Source of the DNA: JAJCYX01 sp965243825
GTDB taxonomy: Bacteria; Chloroflexota; Dehalococcoidia; Lucifugimonadales; Lucifugimonadaceae
NCBI GenBank assembly: GCA_965243825.1
Contig: CBDEVT010000001.1
Coordinates: 2,790,001 to 2,854,000, forward strand
DNA length: 64,000 bases
Direction of reading: 5' to 3'
Made by a program: the position numbers and the translations under genes. Shown one piece after another: positions 34,188 through 42,449 of this stretch. Each line of letters opens with the position of its first letter. Positions within the stretch are counted from its first letter, which is position 1. The notes under the pieces are model-generated. The model saw only the letters and a list, made by a program, of their open reading frames with translations, made no database searches and had not been told where the DNA came from.

Positions 34188-34967
34188 TTAGCGGACTCCG
34201 TCCTCTGGCTTGTATCCAAGTACCGCCTTGGCATGAGCATTGTCACGGAACAGCTTCCGGTTGTCTGAAGTGGCCCAGAAGATATCGAACTTAACCTCTG
34301 GGGGCGCTTCAATGCACTTGATCGTCAATTGTTGAAGGTCGCGATAACTCGCCCAGTTCGCCTGGGCTCGTCCTGGTCCAGCCTCGTCAATGGGACCGCA
34401 ACTGCTGATGCGCAAATTGATCACAGACATGTCAGATGTCAGCGCGTAGTACCGTCCCAGGTCTTCTCCAAATAGTTTGGTCACTCCATACAGCGATATC
34501 GGCTTTGGTTCTGAGAACTCGTTCACCATCGGCCACGAGTCGGGTATTGGGATATCGTCCTCCGAAACCAGAGTTTTGTACGGCTCTTCAAGCTCGTAGC
34601 CGTTCGCCGTTGCACCTGAACTCCCAAGAATCACTCTGGACACGCCAGACTGCTTTGCTGCTTCGCACACGTTGTAGGTGCCGACGATGTTGTTCCGGAG
34701 CATCGCGTCCCAACCGGCATCCATGCCAAGCGCACTACTTTGACCGCCATCGGCAGCGAGATTCAGCACTACGTCAATGCCTTTCATCGCCGGATAGAGT
34801 GAGTCGAGCTCAGCGATATCGGCTTTGAATACTCGATCTTTCGGCAGACCATCGACACCACTTCGAGATAGCGCGCTGATTTCGTACCGTTCCTCAAGTG
34901 CCGGTCGTAGCGCCCTTCCCACTACCCCGTTGAGCCCGGTCACCAGCAGTTTCAGTTTTTCTGGCAA
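34188..34967 (-). CDS. NAD-dependent epimerase/dehydrogenase (extended SDR)
   Basis: A 259-residue SDR with the Rossmann glycine motif TGLNGVVGRALRP near the N-terminus, VLNLAADGG, and the catalytic Tyr/Lys pair YGVTKLFG. The TTG at 34967 was chosen: a perfect GGAGG sits seven bases upstream and the N-terminus then starts right before the first beta strand (PEKLKLLVTG). A longer reading from 34997 would place that GGAGG inside the gene. Relatives act on sugar nucleotides or uronates (uronate dehydrogenase-like). It leads the unit with the enolase-superfamily gene, which fits oxidation of a sugar to its acid (inference). Confidence 0.82.
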   Translation of the reverse strand: MPEKLKLLVTGLNGVVGRALRPALEERYEISALSRSGVDGLPKDRVFKADIAELDSLYPAMKGIDVVLNLAADGGQSSALGMDAGWDAMLRNNIVGTYNVCEAAKQSGVSRVILGSSGATANGYELEEPYKTLVSEDDIPIPDSWPMVNEFSEPKPISLYGVTKLFGEDLGRYYALTSDMSVINLRISSCGPIDEAGPGRAQANWASYRDLQQLTIKCIEAPPEVKFDIFWATSDNRKLFRDNAHAKAVLGYKPEDGVR

Positions 34968-35120
34968 AAGCAAACCTCCGTACGGGTTCATTCGCAACCG
35001 GCTTTTGTGATCTCGCTAACGCGTTTCTGTCCGACTATCGCCCGATGGATACATGGACGATGGTTCCCTCGACGAACCATCGATGTCATTCTCGGTGTTC
35101 GCCAAACGGACTAGTTGAAC

Positions 35121-35218
35121 TGGCGGGAGTGCAAGGGAGTCGAACCCTCCTTCCGACAGGAAGCTGCCGGAACAACGGATTTGAAGTCCGAGGAGCCCAC
35201 CGGGACCCATCCACTCCC
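35121..35218 (-). tRNA. selC: tRNA-Sec, anticodon TCA
   Basis: A 98-base tRNA on the minus strand with encoded CCA and discriminator G. The anticodon TCA is at 35182-35184 within CTTCAAA, the same loop as E. coli tRNA-Sec. The TTCGACT T-loop is present. The D-arm is unusually long (six pairs, GGGTCC/GGGCTC with a CGGT loop). The variable arm is very long: a nine-pair stem at 35151-35172. The acceptor pairs GGGAGTG with CACTCCC and has a possible eighth mismatched position. These traits are specific to selenocysteine tRNA. No selA, selB or selD is in the window, so they must be encoded elsewhere. Confidence 0.9.
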
Positions 35219-35409
35219 CCGCCGTCATGCTTGATGCGCGAGTTTCGACCCGGACGTGCGCAGACGGACAAAACTATCAGAAATCACCTTGAACTAACGA
35301 ATCAATCCTGTTTTCGGGCCTATGTCATCTGCGATCGAAAACAGAACATATGTGCTAGTATTTTGCCTCGTTGTCGTGTTGTTCCAGGTGGATGAGGGAG
35401 GGTGGTCAG

Positions 35410-36849
35410 ATGGTGATGATTAGCAGTGAGCCTGATCGATTCGACAAGCTCAAAGCGTTGAGCGCCATGGCTGGAGACGATGTTCTGGGTCGCCCGCCAG
35501 CCGTTTCCCAGTTCCGCCGTGACCTCACGCCGTCCAGCGATGGCAGAACCTACAGGGCACCTTACTCCCGCAAAGAGAAGAACCCGATGCCGGGCATCTA
35601 TAAGGCATCGATGCCCGGCGGCAAGACGATTTCTCTGATGCGAACGATGTTTACCGATTTCTGCATGATGGACTGTCACTTCTGCCCTAACAGCCACTGG
35701 GTGCCCCGCAGACGCTTCGCATACAAGGTCGATGAACTGGCAAAGACCTTTGCCGAAATGGTCGAGCGCAACATGGTCAGCGGCCTTTTCTTATCATCGG
35801 GGATCATGGGGAGCGGCGCCTCAACAACCACAGAAAGGATGGTTCAGACCGTCGAGGTGATTCGCAAGAGATACGGCTTCAAGGGCTACATTCACCTGAA
35901 GGTGATGCCTGGAACCTCGGAAGACATCGTGGAGGCCGCCCATCGGTTAGGTACAAGGCTCTCCGTGAACATCGAGACCCCGACTGACCCCGGACTTCAG
36001 CAGCTCAGTCCTATGAAGGATCTGAAGCGTGGCATCCTCGATCCGATGAGTTGGATCGATCGACTGACAAAGGCTCGGACCGGAGAAACCGTCGGACAGG
36101 CGACCCAGATGATCGTGGGGGCGGCGGAAGAGTCCGATGCAGATATTCTCAGGCGCATTACCCAGCTTTACGGCGACTGGAAACTCAAGCGTGTCTACTA
36201 CGTTCCGTTCAGGCCGGTCCGATACACGCCGATGGAAGAACACACGCCCACGCCATCGGAGCGGGAGTACAGGCTTTACCAGATGGACTGGCTGAAGCGG
36301 ATCTACAGATACGAGAACGAGGAAATCAGCCTGGCCTTTGACAGGCGCGGGCATCTTGATCTCGACCAGGACCCGAAGACGGTGATTGCACTGGAAAACC
36401 CCGAGCTCTTTCCAGTGGATATCAACCGCGCAGACCTACCGACTTTGCTCAGAACCCCTGGCATCGGCCCGATATCTGCGGATCGCATCATGCGACAGAG
36501 GCGAAGGGCGACCATTAGTAGCTGGAAGGATCTGCAATGCATGGGTGTTGTGCGCAAAAAGGCGCGTGGATTCGTGGTGATGCCGGGCCACCGACCGGAA
36601 CCCTATCGACAGTTAAGACTCGAGTTGCTCGGACACTCGGAAAAGCGGTCCACTTTGGACCTTCGTGATGTGAAGCGGGAAGCGACGGCCGTGAAGTCCG
36701 CGAATGGGCCGAGTCCTACCGGCGAGCACGGCGAATGTTCAGACCGAACGTCATGTGCAGGCTGTCCGGTGTTCGGCGCACCCGGTCACCCTGGAAACGT
36801 GCGGGAACCGCTTTCGACCGCAACTAGTAGAAGCCCGGTAACGGCTTGA
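35410..36849 (+). CDS. Radical SAM protein, putative DNA modification/repair type with HhH domain
   Basis: A 479-residue protein. The radical-SAM cluster motif C-x3-C-x2-C is at about residues 85-92 (FCMMDCHFCPN), then FLSSGIMGS, GYIHLKVMPGTSED and RLSVNIETPTD, matching the TIGR03916 family. A helix-hairpin-helix follows (about residues 350-385, LLRTPGIGPISADRIMRQRR), which suggests nucleic-acid binding. In many genomes its partner is an adjacent uracil-DNA-glycosylase-like gene; none is present here. A C-terminal tail with three cysteines (CSDRTSCAGC) extends past the HhH region. The start ATG at 35410 has GGAGGG upstream. No biochemical function is proven for the family. Confidence 0.85.
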   Translation: MVMISSEPDRFDKLKALSAMAGDDVLGRPPAVSQFRRDLTPSSDGRTYRAPYSRKEKNPMPGIYKASMPGGKTISLMRTMFTDFCMMDCHFCPNSHWVPRRRFAYKVDELAKTFAEMVERNMVSGLFLSSGIMGSGASTTTERMVQTVEVIRKRYGFKGYIHLKVMPGTSEDIVEAAHRLGTRLSVNIETPTDPGLQQLSPMKDLKRGILDPMSWIDRLTKARTGETVGQATQMIVGAAEESDADILRRITQLYGDWKLKRVYYVPFRPVRYTPMEEHTPTPSEREYRLYQMDWLKRIYRYENEEISLAFDRRGHLDLDQDPKTVIALENPELFPVDINRADLPTLLRTPGIGPISADRIMRQRRRATISSWKDLQCMGVVRKKARGFVVMPGHRPEPYRQLRLELLGHSEKRSTLDLRDVKREATAVKSANGPSPTGEHGECSDRTSCAGCPVFGAPGHPGNVREPLSTATSRSPVTA

Positions 36850-36853
36850 AGTA

Positions 36854-37393
36854 TCAGGCTGCGTTGACGTTGGAGTCCGTAGTTGGCTCAGGGCTTAGCG
36901 TCCTCTGAGCGACCTCGGAACGCACAGCTTCTGCGAGCGATTTCATGCTTGCTGACTTCGGCAGTACCGCTGCTGCACCAGCCTCTGCCATGCGTACTGT
37001 GTATGAGCGTGAGCACATGTCTGAGCTGACAATCACAGGGAGATTATCAAGCCTGGCCGAAAGAACTTTGACGCTTTCGACGCCTTCAGAGTTACCGTCG
37101 CCGATACGGAGATCAGCGATCACTGCGTCGATACGATCTCCGGTTCCACCTTCGTGATCTCGCGATTTTGCAAGGGCCAGAGTTTCGTGCAGAGATGCGG
37201 CATCTGCAACAACTTGAACACCTAGTTCTTTCCCCATTTTCCAGGAGAGTGCAGATCTGAAAACCGGATGATCGTTGAATACGATGACTTGGAGCGGACC
37301 GCCGTCGGAGTATTGCGTAGCCGGATTCGATCCAGTGACAACCTGTCCTGTCACTGCAGGCGAAGCTTCACTTGCGGCTGACGCTGTGGCCAT
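36854..37393 (-). CDS. Receiver-only response regulator (NarL-type receiver)
   Basis: A 179-residue protein with a ~35-residue Ala/Ser-rich leader and a receiver domain. The acidic start of the domain is VIVFNDHPVFRSAL, the phosphoacceptor is Asp near residue 94 (VIADLRIGDG), the Ser/Thr switch is VIVSSDMC, and the lysine is in AAVLPKSASM. It resembles NarL/FixJ receivers but has no HTH output domain. It may act by protein contact or as a phosphate sink. The ATG at 37393 with GGGAG is preferred over 37420. No histidine kinase is near. Confidence 0.8.
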   Translation of the reverse strand: MATASAASEASPAVTGQVVTGSNPATQYSDGGPLQVIVFNDHPVFRSALSWKMGKELGVQVVADAASLHETLALAKSRDHEGGTGDRIDAVIADLRIGDGNSEGVESVKVLSARLDNLPVIVSSDMCSRSYTVRMAEAGAAAVLPKSASMKSLAEAVRSEVAQRTLSPEPTTDSNVNAA

Positions 37394-37681
37394 ACTAAGC
37401 TCCCATCCACTACGAACCATTATCAGCGGTGACTCACCGGGTGGAATCCACGGGACGTGTCGTCTTCATGAAGACGAGCGCTCATCCCGAGCAGATTCTT
37501 AGAGCAGGTGGCAAACATATTCGTAGCCCACTTATGCCCTGCTCCACGCCTAAATTACCTGTCTACAAGAACATTTTGGCGCAGTGGTGGTCCAGCCGAT
37601 TGATCCCAGGGGCTCATCACAACTGGGGGCATACACCCAGTGATCAGATATGCCACCTGATCGACCAACAAGGAGTTGAGT

Positions 37682-38137
37682 GTGACAACTGGATATTCAG
37701 GCACGCCGCTGCCTAAGAAACTCCGCATAAAACAAGGTCATCGGGTGGCGCTGGTAGACGCTCCAAGCGGCTTCGAAAAATTGCTTGGAGAGCTGCCTGA
37801 AGCAGTCTATCTCTCAAGGACCGAGTTACCACTGGTCAAAGATGAAGAAGCGTCCGACATCGTGATCCTGTTCACCCGTTCGGTGTCCGATCTACACAGC
37901 GGATTCGATCACTTCGCGCCCATCATCAATTCTCAAGCCGCAATCTGGGTCGCATGGCCGAAGCGTACCTCCGGCATCGAGACGGACATGACAGAAGACC
38001 GTGTCAGAGACATCGCCTTGCCCCGCGGAATGGTGGACAACAAGGTCTGTGCCATAGATGAAACTTGGTCGGGACTTCGATTGGTGGTCAGGAAAGAGAA
38101 CAGGCCGAATTGGCCTGCTGCATTTGCCGGTGGCTAG
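37682..38137 (+). CDS. DUF3052 family protein
   Basis: A 151-residue cytoplasmic protein of the DUF3052 family. Features are GYSGTPLPKKLRIKQGHRVALV, the conserved IVILFTRSVSDL strand, AAIWVAWPKRTSG, TEDRVRDIALPRGMVDNKVCAIDETWSGLRLVVR. The function is unknown; the arrangement of W-x-A-W-P-K is constant in the family. The GTG at 37682 is chosen because AAGGAG lies six bases upstream; the TTG at 37676 is directly against that site. It overlaps the convergent znuB-like gene by four bases at its 3' end. Confidence 0.85.
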   Translation: MTTGYSGTPLPKKLRIKQGHRVALVDAPSGFEKLLGELPEAVYLSRTELPLVKDEEASDIVILFTRSVSDLHSGFDHFAPIINSQAAIWVAWPKRTSGIETDMTEDRVRDIALPRGMVDNKVCAIDETWSGLRLVVRKENRPNWPAAFAGG

Positions 38138-39069
38138 TCCCTCGGTTTGTTCTTAGTATCGGCACCGGCACCGGCACCAGAAACCCGCACATCCTGAGCG
38201 GCGTGAGCATGGACGACATGTGGGTGCGTATGCGGTTGGATAGACGCTATTCGTCGGCCACGGCTCCTGTGAATCAGAAAGTTTGTGATCTCAACAACTA
38301 ATAGCAATCCAATACCTGTCAGTACCACTGCACCACCTGGCGAAACATCTGTGTAGAACGAGATCACGATTCCGCTAACTGCGACCATCATGCCGGTGGT
38401 GGATGCGACAAGCACAGTACGAGTCAGGCCTTTGGACACTCGGAGAGCGATTAGCACAGGGACAACTATCAATGCGCCAATCAGCAATACCCCCACTACT
38501 CGCATCGCAAGAGTGATTGTCGCTCCGGTAATCACAGCTAGCCCAATGTTGAGAGCGTGAACTCTTACTCCGTTGATACGCGCAAGGTCAGGATCAAACG
38601 ATGACTGGGCCAGTTCTGACATGAACCCGCCAACGAAGATAATCACAACTACAGAAAGCCCCGCAATTAGCCACAGGTCAGACGTGCCAACTGTAAGTAT
38701 CGATCCAAAAAGGAAACCGAACAGGCTTGAGTTGAAGCCACCCGCAATCGAGATGATGACAACAGCGATGGCCAACGAACCGTATAGAAAAACTGCGAGT
38801 GCAGCGTCACCAGGCAACATTCGTCGCGCACGAAGCTCCTCTATCGAAACTGCAGCCGTCCCGGTTGCAGCCAGCGCAATGTACGGCGGGAAGATATTGG
38901 TGAGTAGTCCAATCGCCACACCTGCCAGCGCTACGTGCGACAGGCTATCTGCTATCAAAGAAAGACGCCTGAGAACAAGGAAGACTCCGAATGCAGGGGC
39001 AACCGCACCGATAAGCAACGCTGCAAGTAGAGCCCGCCGCATGAAGTCGTATTCGAGGATCTCTGGCAT
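38134..39069 (-). CDS. znuB: Zinc/manganese ABC transporter permease (ZnuB family)
   Basis: A 311-residue ABC-3 family permease with eight or nine transmembrane segments. The opening is EYDFMRRALLAALLIGAVAP and a conserved early stretch LIADSLSHVALAGVAIGLL contains the metal-path residues of ZnuB/MntB. The C-terminus has a His-rich tail (QPHTHPHVVHAH) that could hold metal in the cytoplasm. The ATG at 39069 starts ten bases after the ATPase stop; a longer N-terminal reading overlapping the ATPase is rejected. It is the third gene of the fur-znuC-znuB unit. Confidence 0.9.
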   Translation of the reverse strand: MPEILEYDFMRRALLAALLIGAVAPAFGVFLVLRRLSLIADSLSHVALAGVAIGLLTNIFPPYIALAATGTAAVSIEELRARRMLPGDAALAVFLYGSLAIAVVIISIAGGFNSSLFGFLFGSILTVGTSDLWLIAGLSVVVIIFVGGFMSELAQSSFDPDLARINGVRVHALNIGLAVITGATITLAMRVVGVLLIGALIVVPVLIALRVSKGLTRTVLVASTTGMMVAVSGIVISFYTDVSPGGAVVLTGIGLLLVVEITNFLIHRSRGRRIASIQPHTHPHVVHAHAAQDVRVSGAGAGADTKNKPRD

Positions 39070-39079
39070 TTCCTGCGTT

Positions 39080-39886
39080 CTACCTGTGAGTGTGACTCGG
39101 ATCATGCAGCAGGATATCGACCGGGAAGCCGTAGAGCTTTGAGAGGTCAGAAGATCGCATATCGTGGACCTCACCGTGGAACACGATCTCACGGTTGATG
39201 CACGCGCACGTTGTGGCCTCACGCATCACGGCACCAATGTCGTGTGAGATGAGCATCACCGTCATTCCCATCTCTGAATTCAAGCGTCTAACAAGCGCGT
39301 GAAACGCTTCTTGCCCGGCTGCGTCCACTCCGGCCACAGGTTCATCCATTAACAGAAGCTCTGGTTGTCGGATCAATGATCGGGCAATCAGCATTCGTTG
39401 CTGTTGCCCGACCGACATGTCGGAAACCCGTCGGTCAGCTAGCTCCGGGATACCGACGAGTTCAAGCGCTTCTTCAACCTGTTTTTTTGCTGAACTTCGG
39501 AACATACGAAACGGGTTAAATCCTCGATACAGCCCGTATGAGACTACTTCCCTGGCGGTGGCAGGAAACCTTGTTTGGACCGCTTCAACCCGCTGTGGGA
39601 CATAGCCAACGCGAGGCCAATCGTCGAACGAGCGTGGGTCTTTGCCGAAGATCTTTACTGATCCACGCTGCGGTTTGATCAGGCCAAGAGCAAGCTTAAG
39701 CAACGTGGTCTTCCCACTGCCATTCGGACCCAAAACAGCCATGAACTCGCCGCGCGTGACCGAGAAGGTGATGTCCTGGACGGCGATCTCGCCATCATAA
39801 CCAAACCAAACTTCGTCGAACTCAAGAACCGCTTCCGCGGGAGCTTCACGAGTAGTCTCAGACTGACTACTGATACTCTGTATCAT
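39080..39886 (-). CDS. znuC: Zinc/manganese ABC transporter ATP-binding protein (ZnuC family)
   Basis: A 268-residue ABC ATPase. Walker A is GPNGSGKT (about residues 53-60), the signature is MSVGQQQRMLIARSL, Walker B is ELLLMDEPVAGVD, and the switch His is in LISHDIGAVMREA. The KYGYVPQRVEAV-like Q-loop region and the metal-family context (ZnuB partner, Fur-family regulator) support Zn or Mn uptake. The start codon overlaps an operator-like palindrome (39871-39885). The substrate-binding protein of this importer is not in the window. Confidence 0.9.
   Translation of the reverse strand: MIQSISSQSETTREAPAEAVLEFDEVWFGYDGEIAVQDITFSVTRGEFMAVLGPNGSGKTTLLKLALGLIKPQRGSVKIFGKDPRSFDDWPRVGYVPQRVEAVQTRFPATAREVVSYGLYRGFNPFRMFRSSAKKQVEEALELVGIPELADRRVSDMSVGQQQRMLIARSLIRQPELLLMDEPVAGVDAAGQEAFHALVRRLNSEMGMTVMLISHDIGAVMREATTCACINREIVFHGEVHDMRSSDLSKLYGFPVDILLHDPSHTHR
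39871..39885 (-). promoter_or_regulatory. Fur/Zur-like operator over the znuC start codon
   Basis: Inverted repeat TGATACTCTGTATCA, with six of seven arm positions matching around a central base. It shares the left half TGATACT with the box upstream of the regulator gene. It lies on the first codons of znuC, where repressor binding would block an internal promoter or translation start region. Confidence 0.55.
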
Positions 39887-39926
39887 GGTTCGTAACCAGC
39901 GATTGTCGTTGCACCTGGATTGATGG

Positions 39927-40352
39927 TTATCGGCTCGAGCAGTCTGAGCAGTCTACATAGACTTCCATACGGTGCCCTACGATCTCCCCGTCGACCTCTT
40001 TGGCAAGCGATCGCAGCATACGTTCGACCGTGGAGTCCCGGAAATCACCAACTTTGCCGCATCTGACGCAGACCGTGTGATGGTGGTGCCCAACACGCGC
40101 CAGACTGTACTTTGGAGCACCATCCGGCATGGCGAGCTTGCACAGAGCGCCAGCCTCAACCAGCAGTTTGATAGTCCGATAAACCGTTGCTCGTCCGACT
40201 CCGGGAATGGTCTCGCACAGGTACTCAGCGGTGAATGCTTCTTCCTGTAGTTCTATGGAAGCTGCGACGTGTCGCCTGGGTTCAGTCAGCCTGAATCCGC
40301 TGTCTTCGAGAGTCGCAATCAGGTCATGTGTCTGCGTAGGGTGTACAGCCAT
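39927..40352 (-). CDS. zur: Fur-family metal-responsive regulator (probably Zur)
   Basis: A 141-residue Fur-family repressor. The winged-helix DNA-binding half includes EPRRHVAASIEL and GVGRATVYRTIKLLVEAG. The metal-binding half contains YSLARVGHHHHTVCVRCGKV with four consecutive histidines and a CxxC, and a second CxxC at the C-terminus (YVDCSDCSSR) for the structural zinc. Zinc or manganese specificity is inferred from the downstream transporter. The first gene of the operon, it is preceded by a sigma-70-type promoter whose -10 lies within its own operator (autoregulation). Confidence 0.88.
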   Translation of the reverse strand: MAVHPTQTHDLIATLEDSGFRLTEPRRHVAASIELQEEAFTAEYLCETIPGVGRATVYRTIKLLVEAGALCKLAMPDGAPKYSLARVGHHHHTVCVRCGKVGDFRDSTVERMLRSLAKEVDGEIVGHRMEVYVDCSDCSSR

Positions 40353-40366
40353 CTTGAATGGTCTCC

Positions 40367-40381
40367 TGATACTTATTATCA
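40367..40381 (-). promoter_or_regulatory. Fur/Zur-like operator upstream of the regulator gene
   Basis: Inverted repeat TGATACTTATTATCA (six of seven arm positions match), 14 bases before the fur/zur start codon. It has the TGATAAT-type half-site used by Fur-family proteins and overlaps the -10 element. Confidence 0.65.
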
Positions 40382-40404
40382 GTACACCGTAAAGAGGCTG
40401 TCAA
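40375..40404 (-). promoter_or_regulatory. Promoter of the zur-znuCB operon
   Basis: On the minus strand, a perfect TTGACA (-35, 40399-40404) and GATAAT (-10, 40375-40380) separated by 18 bases. The -10 lies inside the operator palindrome at 40367-40381. Confidence 0.7.
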
Positions 40405-40423
40405 CCACGAACACTGTCATCGA

Positions 40424-40984
40424 CTAGTTGACATCTAGCCTGAAAAGGAGCTCCGCACTTGGAGAGCTTTCAGGTTGGCGCTGGAAACCGCACTTTTCAA
40501 GCACTCTGGATGATGCTGGATTTGCGAAGTCGACGCCGGCTACGATCGAATGGTTAACGTGCAGAGCTCGATGCTGTTCGATCAGCGCCGAGATCAGTTC
40601 AGTTGCCATGCCTTTCCCCCACGACCGCTCTGCCAGGAGGTAGCCGAGCCGCACCTCACTACGGACCTCAGTTTCTGAGACCACTGAGAGGATAACAAGA
40701 CCCACAGGCTTGTTGCTGTTTGCCTCGAGCGCAATCAGTATGATGCTTTCTGCATCTCTTTCAGATATCCAATGACCCGCTCTCTTTGCTGTGTAATCCC
40801 CTTGCCAGGAAGGGGGCAGCTGTCGTGTCACGGAAGGGGTCAAGATATCTTGAACTACCAGGTTAAGGTCCCTTGACAGGCGCTCTTGAACAGCCTGGGA
40901 GTGCCATTCGCTCACAAATAGCCGTTGTGTGGTGAACTCAAACGCTGAAAGCTTCTTTGTAAGTTCGTTCTGAACTGCGCCCAT
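40424..40984 (-). CDS. GNAT-family acetyltransferase (RimJ/RimL-like)
   Basis: A 186-residue GNAT enzyme transferring an acetyl group from acetyl-CoA. The acetyl-CoA site is in LGYLLAERSWGKGMATEL (R/Q-x-x-G-x-G/A type, WGKGMA), with later VDFANPASSRVLEKCGF, which is the usual motif-B stretch. No signal peptide is present. It could modify ribosomal N-termini, antibiotics or small amines; the sequence does not say. It is 71 bases from the regulator gene on the same strand, and unlikely to be in its operon. Confidence 0.8.
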   Translation of the reverse strand: MGAVQNELTKKLSAFEFTTQRLFVSEWHSQAVQERLSRDLNLVVQDILTPSVTRQLPPSWQGDYTAKRAGHWISERDAESIILIALEANSNKPVGLVILSVVSETEVRSEVRLGYLLAERSWGKGMATELISALIEQHRALHVNHSIVAGVDFANPASSRVLEKCGFQRQPESSPSAELLFRLDVN

Positions 40985-41008
40985 TTGCGATTAATCCAAA
41001 ACGCTAGA

Positions 41009-41854
41009 TCATCCTATGATCGCCCGGCAGCCAAATGGTAGAGGCCCTTCAGGATCCGAGAATTCTGCGAATCCAATTCCACATGCTGCGTACGGGTCCG
41101 CATATGGGTAGTCTTGCGCTCGGACAGTCGTACCAATAAGAGTGATGGCCAGACCTGCAACGATCGCAAGGACGAGAAGAGTGACGCTTTGTGGTCTGAC
41201 GCTCACGGTCATTCGAGGCGGACTGAATTCACTCCATCCTTGCGTGATGGTCATTCGCTGCCTGGGTGAGACCAGATACGACATGGCCATTCCAGCAAAC
41301 AGGCCTCCCACGTGGGCAGCGTTATCGATCCCGGCGGTGACGAACCCGATCACGATATTCAAGACCACTATGAACGCGACACTGGTGAGAGCTTGCCTGG
41401 CTACCTCTCCCATTACCTGTCTGTTCAGCAGCAGGTAAACGCCAAATGCGCCGATTACGCCGAAAACTGCGCCGGACGCGCCTGCACCGAGAGCCGGCGA
41501 TGCGATGAAACTGGCCACGTTCCCGAGCACACCGGTAATGAGATAGATCGCCAAATATGCCGGACTCCCAAGTAAGCGCTCGGCCATAGAGCCGAATATC
41601 AACAAGCCGATCGAGTTGGTCAGCAAATGGAAAAACCCGATATGCATGAATATGGGTAGGACGAGTCGCCACCACTCGCCCTCTGCAATTGCCGGGCCAT
41701 ACTTAGCCCCCCAACGATAGAGATTGACGCTATCTTCAGACCCACCTGTCGCGGTGAGGAGGAGGAATACGATCACGTTGATCGCAACCAGGGCGACCGT
41801 GACGGGTGCTCCTGAAAGGGAGCCTCCCAGCACTGTTTGCTGGTACGATCTCAA
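41009..41854 (-). CDS. Rhomboid family intramembrane serine protease
   Basis: A 281-residue membrane protease with six or seven transmembrane helices. The catalytic Ser is in GAGASGAVFG (about residue 127) and the catalytic His in NAAHVGG (about residue 181). The HLLTN pair (His76, Asn80) supplies the oxyanion residues. The WR motif (WWRLVLP) of the L1 loop is present. It cleaves single-pass membrane proteins near the membrane face. The C-terminal tail ends in a short periplasmic or cytoplasmic stretch with three cysteines. It lies 24 bases upstream of the GNAT gene, on the same strand. Confidence 0.93.
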   Translation of the reverse strand: MRSYQQTVLGGSLSGAPVTVALVAINVIVFLLLTATGGSEDSVNLYRWGAKYGPAIAEGEWWRLVLPIFMHIGFFHLLTNSIGLLIFGSMAERLLGSPAYLAIYLITGVLGNVASFIASPALGAGASGAVFGVIGAFGVYLLLNRQVMGEVARQALTSVAFIVVLNIVIGFVTAGIDNAAHVGGLFAGMAMSYLVSPRQRMTITQGWSEFSPPRMTVSVRPQSVTLLVLAIVAGLAITLIGTTVRAQDYPYADPYAACGIGFAEFSDPEGPLPFGCRAIIG

Positions 41855-42037
41855 ACCGACCGTCCTATGGTGCAGATATCGTCTTTAATCAACGAATTTC
41901 CTGTTCATTTCGGTGTTCCAGGCAACTAAGGCCAGGTACCGGGTAATCGTATAATCGCATTTTCCGCTCAACTCAACTCTTCGAACTGGTCCAAAGACCA
42001 GATTTGTGACTCAGACAGACCCGAAAAGCGAGATTGA

Positions 42038-42427
42038 ATGCCCGAGACCTTAAATTCAAGCAGAGTCCTTATCGTAGAAGATGAAGAGTCGGTTAGAACG
42101 GCTATTGAGGCCGGACTTGAGGTCATTGGCGGGTACGAGGTTCTGAGTGCTGTGGACGCCAATGATGGCCTGAATGTTCTTAAAGATTCACACGTAGATA
42201 TTCTCTTGCTTGACCTGGTGATGCCGCTAATGGACGGTATAGAGTTTCTTGGTCAACTGAACAGCCAATCTGAAATTGATCGGCCTGAAAAAATCGTGCT
42301 GATGACAGCATTAGAAAATCCGCTGCCAGAGCAGAATATGAAAGAGTTAGGAATAGACCTCCTCTTACCGAAACCGTTCCGCCTCAACGAACTCGCGGCG
42401 GCTGTTGGTGCCGAGTCTCCGTTTTAG
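42038..42427 (+). CDS. Receiver-only response regulator
   Basis: A 129-residue CheY-like receiver. The acidic pocket is LIVEDEESV, the phosphoacceptor is Asp59 (ILLLDLVMPLMDG), the switch Thr is in IVLMTALENP, and the conserved Lys is in LLLPKPFRL. There is no output domain. A second receiver gene begins 22 bases downstream. It could be a diffusible phosphorelay or connect to a chemoreceptor-like or diguanylate system elsewhere; no kinase is nearby. Confidence 0.88.
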   Translation: MPETLNSSRVLIVEDEESVRTAIEAGLEVIGGYEVLSAVDANDGLNVLKDSHVDILLLDLVMPLMDGIEFLGQLNSQSEIDRPEKIVLMTALENPLPEQNMKELGIDLLLPKPFRLNELAAAVGAESPF

Positions 42428-42449
42428 TCGTGAATCAGGGAATTGAACT

